Below, one piece after another: positions 6,209-9,037 of a stretch of 9,037 bases of DNA (position 1 is its first letter; each line of letters begins with the position of its first letter). A program made the translations under genes and the position numbers. Origin of the DNA: Sediminibacterium sp. (GTDB lineage: Bacteria; Bacteroidota; Bacteroidia; Chitinophagales; Chitinophagaceae); assembly GCA_030158535.1 (NCBI GenBank), contig JAOASV010000183.1, positions 1 through 9,037 on the forward strand, given 5' to 3'. Under the pieces are notes generated by a model. The model had not been told where the DNA came from. It was given only the letters and a program-made list of their open reading frames with translations, and did no database searches.

Positions 6209-8689
6209 TTAATTTTTTGGAGCGGGTAGTTTTGTTGATACAAAATTAGCCGCTTCTTTATTTCCAGCCTTATCTAAGCTAGTTACAAGCCCTGTAAGAC
6301 CTTTGTTGATCATTGGAGAGATCTGCGGTTTGTAAGCCTCAGGAATTGATTCTCTAAAGTCTACAATGGCAGTAACGCCTTCTTTAATTTTTACTACATC
6401 ATTTGTTTTGCCTAAAAAGAAAGCAATTTGATTGGTCATCTGAATTTTTTCCATAGTTAGGCCCATTTTGTTAAAGCTGCTCATGATAAAATCATAAGAA
6501 CTAGCGTCGCCAAAACGGATGCTGTTTTCAATTAACGTAGCATTTAATCTTCCTTTAGAAGGTTGCTTGTTAAGTTCAATTGTCATTTTTTTACCAGCAG
6601 CACTATCAATATCTGTAAGCGCTCTTAATGCAGATCCTGCCACGGTGTAGCTAGAATCGTAACAAGCACTCGCAAATAAATCAGCTAACTTTTCGCTACG
6701 CTGCATGCCTAAATAATCAATAGCAGCGGCTCTAGCTATGCGTGAAGGATCTTTTTTAGCTATTTCAATCGACTTATTAATAACAACAGCATCAGAAGCT
6801 AATCTTGTAAATGCGTTGATTGCAAAAGTTCTAATTCTAAATGAAGTATCAGATAAAGCAGCTAATAAAACTTTTCTGCCCAGTTCGCTTTTTGCATTGT
6901 CAATGTCATACATAAAGGCAACGGCTTCTCTTCTGTCCAAAAAGTTGCCCGCGTGAAAGTACTGGTGCGCATAAGCTTCCTTTGTTTTGGTATCCTTTTT
7001 TTCTGCCAATAAAATTTTATCAGCGTCCACATTAATATTGTCTGGTTTTGCGGCAACTGTAAAATTAAATGTGTCTACTTTATTTTCGGCCCAAACCATA
7101 TGGCGTGTTTTTGCATCACCATTCCATACATCAATATTGATAGGGAGTTTAAATACTTTATCACCCTTTTGCGTTTGTGCAACAATTACAGATGCAGTGC
7201 GTGTAGCATCGTTATAGTCATAACTAATTTCTAATTTAGGATGACCGCTTCCGAAATACCACTGGTTAAAATACCAGTTAAGGTCTTTGCCTGATACTTC
7301 TTCAAATGCCATTCTTAATTTGTGTGCACTACCATTACCAAATTTGTTGGCACTTAAATATTTGTTGAGTGCTGTAAAAAAGGCATCGTCGCCAATATAA
7401 TTACGTAGCATGTGTAAGATGCGTCCGCCTTTATTATAGCTAACTGCGTCAAACATGTCTTCTTTATCGTTGTAATTAAAACGAACAAGGTCTTTATTTT
7501 GAGACCCACTAAATAAGTAGCCTTGCATTTCATTGTAATGTTCAAATAAGGCTTCGTCTTTACCTAGTTTGTGCTCCCACCATAATAGTTGGCTATAATT
7601 AGCAAAGCTTTCATTAACAGTTAAGTTACTCCAGCTCTCTGCGGTAACATAATCGCCAAACCACTGATGAAATAGTTCGTGTGCAATGGTTGATTCCCAA
7701 CTGTTGCCATCCACTAATTCGCGAGCATCTTGTTGCGCACTTTCTTGGTGAAGGGTAGCGGTGGTATTTTCCATAGCGCCACTCACATAATCACGAGCAG
7801 TCATTTGCGCATATTTAGCCCATGGGTATTCTACACCTAGTTTTTTAGAGAAAAACGCCATCATAGCAGGGGTTTCACCAAATATCTTGCGTGCTACTTT
7901 TTCATAATCTTTTTCTAGATAGTAGCTTACTTCTTTGCCTTTGTACGTGTCTTTAACAACGGCGTAATCACCCATGCCTATAAAAAATAAATAAGGCGCG
8001 TGTGGTTGTTTCATTTCCCAAGTATCTGTTCTAGTGCCATCGCTATTTTTAACTTGGCTGGTTAACAAGCCATTGGATAAACTCACAAATTTAGCAGGCA
8101 CTTTTAATCTAAATGTTTGTGTAGATTTTTGATTGGGCTTATCAATGGTTGGAACCCATACAGATGTTCCTTCTGTTTCACCTTGTGTCCAAACCTGTGT
8201 AGGCTTGTTTTTTTCGGTACCCATTGGATTGATAAAATATAAACCTTTAGCATCTGTGATAGCTGCGCTACCTGTGCCTTTGTAGTCGTTTGGTTTAGCT
8301 GTGTAACTAATATATATAGTATACTTTTCGTTCTTTACGTAGCTTTTATCGAGCTGTACGTTCAGTGTCATGCCATCGTTTGTAAATTTCAACGGCGTGT
8401 TTTTGCCATTTTTTACAACCGCTACTTCTTTAACGTCCATACCTTTTGCATCGAGTACTAAATTATTAGTAGGGTAGTGGTGTGGGTGTAATGTAAGTTT
8501 TACTTTACCTACAAGCCAAGCGTTGTTAAAATCAAAACTGGCATCTAGTTCTGTGTGCACTAGATCGTTGATTTTGGTAGCAGTGGCCTGGTACACTTCT
8601 TTTTTTACAGGGGTTGCTGGTTTGTTTTGAGCTTGAACGCTTATTGCCATTGCAAAAAGCAAGCAGCTCATGATTCCTATTTTTTTCAT
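6209..8689 (-). CDS. Secreted M1 family zinc aminopeptidase with HEAT-like C-terminal region
   Basis: The 826-residue exported metallopeptidase should release N-terminal amino acids from peptides in the periplasm or outside the cell. A signal peptide covers residues 1-20 (VQA, then QNKPATP). The M1 N-terminal beta domain runs to about 245. The exopeptidase motif GAMEN is at 304-308. The zinc site HELFH is at 337-341, with the third ligand Glu360 exactly 18 residues further (VNESFANY), and the conserved transition-state Tyr418 lies in AVSYNKGG. An immunoglobulin-like segment (about 485-565) is followed by helical repeats (about 575-800) that read as HEAT-like, for example REAVAFMYDIDNAKSELGRK. 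All catalytic residues are present. It stands alone, converging on the DUF6263-like gene and divergent from truA. Substrate preference cannot be read from the sequence. Confidence 0.96.
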   Translation of the reverse strand: MKKIGIMSCLLFAMAISVQAQNKPATPVKKEVYQATATKINDLVHTELDASFDFNNAWLVGKVKLTLHPHHYPTNNLVLDAKGMDVKEVAVVKNGKNTPLKFTNDGMTLNVQLDKSYVKNEKYTIYISYTAKPNDYKGTGSAAITDAKGLYFINPMGTEKNKPTQVWTQGETEGTSVWVPTIDKPNQKSTQTFRLKVPAKFVSLSNGLLTSQVKNSDGTRTDTWEMKQPHAPYLFFIGMGDYAVVKDTYKGKEVSYYLEKDYEKVARKIFGETPAMMAFFSKKLGVEYPWAKYAQMTARDYVSGAMENTTATLHQESAQQDARELVDGNSWESTIAHELFHQWFGDYVTAESWSNLTVNESFANYSQLLWWEHKLGKDEALFEHYNEMQGYLFSGSQNKDLVRFNYNDKEDMFDAVSYNKGGRILHMLRNYIGDDAFFTALNKYLSANKFGNGSAHKLRMAFEEVSGKDLNWYFNQWYFGSGHPKLEISYDYNDATRTASVIVAQTQKGDKVFKLPINIDVWNGDAKTRHMVWAENKVDTFNFTVAAKPDNINVDADKILLAEKKDTKTKEAYAHQYFHAGNFLDRREAVAFMYDIDNAKSELGRKVLLAALSDTSFRIRTFAINAFTRLASDAVVINKSIEIAKKDPSRIARAAAIDYLGMQRSEKLADLFASACYDSSYTVAGSALRALTDIDSAAGKKMTIELNKQPSKGRLNATLIENSIRFGDASSYDFIMSSFNKMGLTMEKIQMTNQIAFFLGKTNDVVKIKEGVTAIVDFRESIPEAYKPQISPMINKGLTGLVTSLDKAGNKEAANFVSTKLPAPKN

Positions 8690-8706
8690 ATCTATTTATT
8701 GAGTCG

Positions 8707-8738
8707 TAAAGATAGTAGACTGCAATTATTGGTACGAA
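8707..8738 (-). promoter_or_regulatory. Predicted promoter of the M1 aminopeptidase
   Basis: On the minus strand TTCG (8738-8735) is followed after 20 bases by TATCTTTA (8714-8707). Each differs by one base from the Bacteroidota -33 (TTTG) and -7 (TAnnTTTG) elements, and the spacing is normal. The start would fall near 8700, about 11 bases before the ATG, giving a very short leader. Confidence 0.4.
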
Positions 8739-8785
8739 CTCATTTATTATGAGCGGTAGATTTTAACTTTCTTATTAGAATGAAT

Positions 8786-8793
8786 TAGATTTG
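8786..8793 (+). promoter_or_regulatory. Predicted -7 element of the truA promoter
   Basis: TAGATTTG matches the TAnnTTTG consensus exactly, 18 bases before the truA ATG. A TTTT at 8761-8764, 21 bases further upstream, could act as a weak -33 element. The 8690-8811 gap holds this and the divergent aminopeptidase promoter and nothing else that I can see. Confidence 0.4.
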
Positions 8794-8811
8794 AGCCCAT
8801 AATAGCAGGCA

Positions 8812-8895
8812 ATGGCAAGGTATTTTATAGAAGTGGGGTATGAGGGAACGTCCTTTTGTGGCTTCCAAATACAGGATGGGCAGGAAACGGTCCAG
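8812..8895 (+). CDS. truA: tRNA pseudouridine synthase A, N-terminal fragment cut by a junction
   Basis: TruA converts uridines 38-40 in the anticodon arm of many tRNAs to pseudouridine. The first 28 codons read MARYFIEVGYEGTSFCGFQI and then QDGQETVQ, the normal TruA start with the family's Y-x-G-T-x-F-x-G-F-Q pattern. After this a TruA would continue with a helix such as (A/G)E-(L/I)-E-x-A-L, and the catalytic Asp lies some 25 residues further on. Instead the frame reads QPACQPNGLDAGICVKRVHP, unlike TruA, although no stop appears before the window ends. The base composition also changes. I conclude that the true gene is cut here and that any longer open frame is a chimera. Confidence 0.8.
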
Positions 8896-9037
8896 CAACC
8901 GGCGTGTCAGCCAAATGGCTTGGACGCCGGCATTTGCGTTAAACGCGTTCATCCTGATCCGGTCCTCGACCAGATCGAAGGCCATCGTAAACTTTTCGAT
9001 GATGAACGGCGCAGCGGTTTCGGGTTCGGAATGGATC
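8878..9037 (-). CDS. Fragment of an unidentified gene from GC-richer DNA, both ends cut
   Basis: From about 8896 to the window's end the DNA is about 56% GC, well above its surroundings. The minus strand is open throughout and reads like real protein: IHSEPETAAPFIIEKFTMAF, then DLVEDRIRMNAFNANAGVQA and IWLTRRLLDRFLP. The block EDRIR...QAIWLTRRLLDRFLP resembles conserved hypothetical proteins that I associate with Proteobacteria. This is a recollection, not a search result. The fragment has no start or stop inside the window, although ATG at 8983-8985 could be internal. Below 8878 the frame runs into the antisense of truA and stops being meaningful. It is most likely foreign DNA joined by assembly error. 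Confidence 0.5.

Noticed and set aside
8785..8985. A 66-codon minus-strand gene spanning the truA region
   Set aside because: Its first part is foreign coding sequence and its second part is antisense truA, so the frame exists only because of the junction near 8895.
1..9037. CRISPR array, toxin-antitoxin pair, defence cassette or riboswitch
   Set aside because: I saw no regularly spaced repeats, no small paired genes with such domains and no leader long enough for a riboswitch. The longest gene-free gap is about 155 bases (995-1149).

Overview
The window looks like a stretch of a Bacteroidota chromosome, most likely from a Chitinophagaceae/Sphingobacteriales-like lineage. The evidence is AT-rich coding sequence, start codons preceded by A-rich leaders without Shine-Dalgarno motifs, promoters of the Bacteroidota type (TAnnTTTG at -7, TTTG at -33), and protein variants that read as typical of this phylum. 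The family-level placement is an inference. The last ~140 bases (from about 8896) do not fit this genome: they are GC-richer (about 56% by hand count) and interrupt truA.

Layout. (1) 1-960: the C-terminal part of a large serine recombinase, cut by the window's left edge and broken by one in-frame TGA (313-315). Its frame runs through a hairpin and into the antisense of a tRNA-Glu(TTC) gene (923-994, minus strand). This suggests the end of an integrated element next to a tRNA 3' end. (2) 995-1149: a divergent control region with predicted promoters for the tRNA (minus) and for gapA (plus), and a near-perfect palindrome lying between the two tRNA promoter elements. (3) 1150-3359: gapA and pgk, two consecutive glycolytic enzymes with a 2-base gap. 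(4) 3461-5316: lemA, then two different TPM-domain genes, one cytosolic and one secreted, membrane-anchored and glycine-rich. (5) 5367-6182: a secreted DUF6263-like protein, ending inside a strong bidirectional terminator. (6) 6209-8689 (minus): a secreted M1 zinc aminopeptidase with a HEAT-like C-terminal region. (7) 8812 onward: the start of truA, which loses TruA identity after about 28 codons.

Function. GapA and Pgk carry out the two linked steps around 1,3-bisphosphoglycerate. LemA and the TPM proteins form a widely seen envelope-associated cluster of poorly known function. The DUF6263-like protein and the aminopeptidase are both exported and converge on a shared terminator. I found no CRISPR array, defence cassette, secondary-metabolite genes or other new multigene system. 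The observations most worth checking are the chimeric truA junction, the tRNA-adjacent recombinase remnant and the palindrome inside the tRNA promoter.
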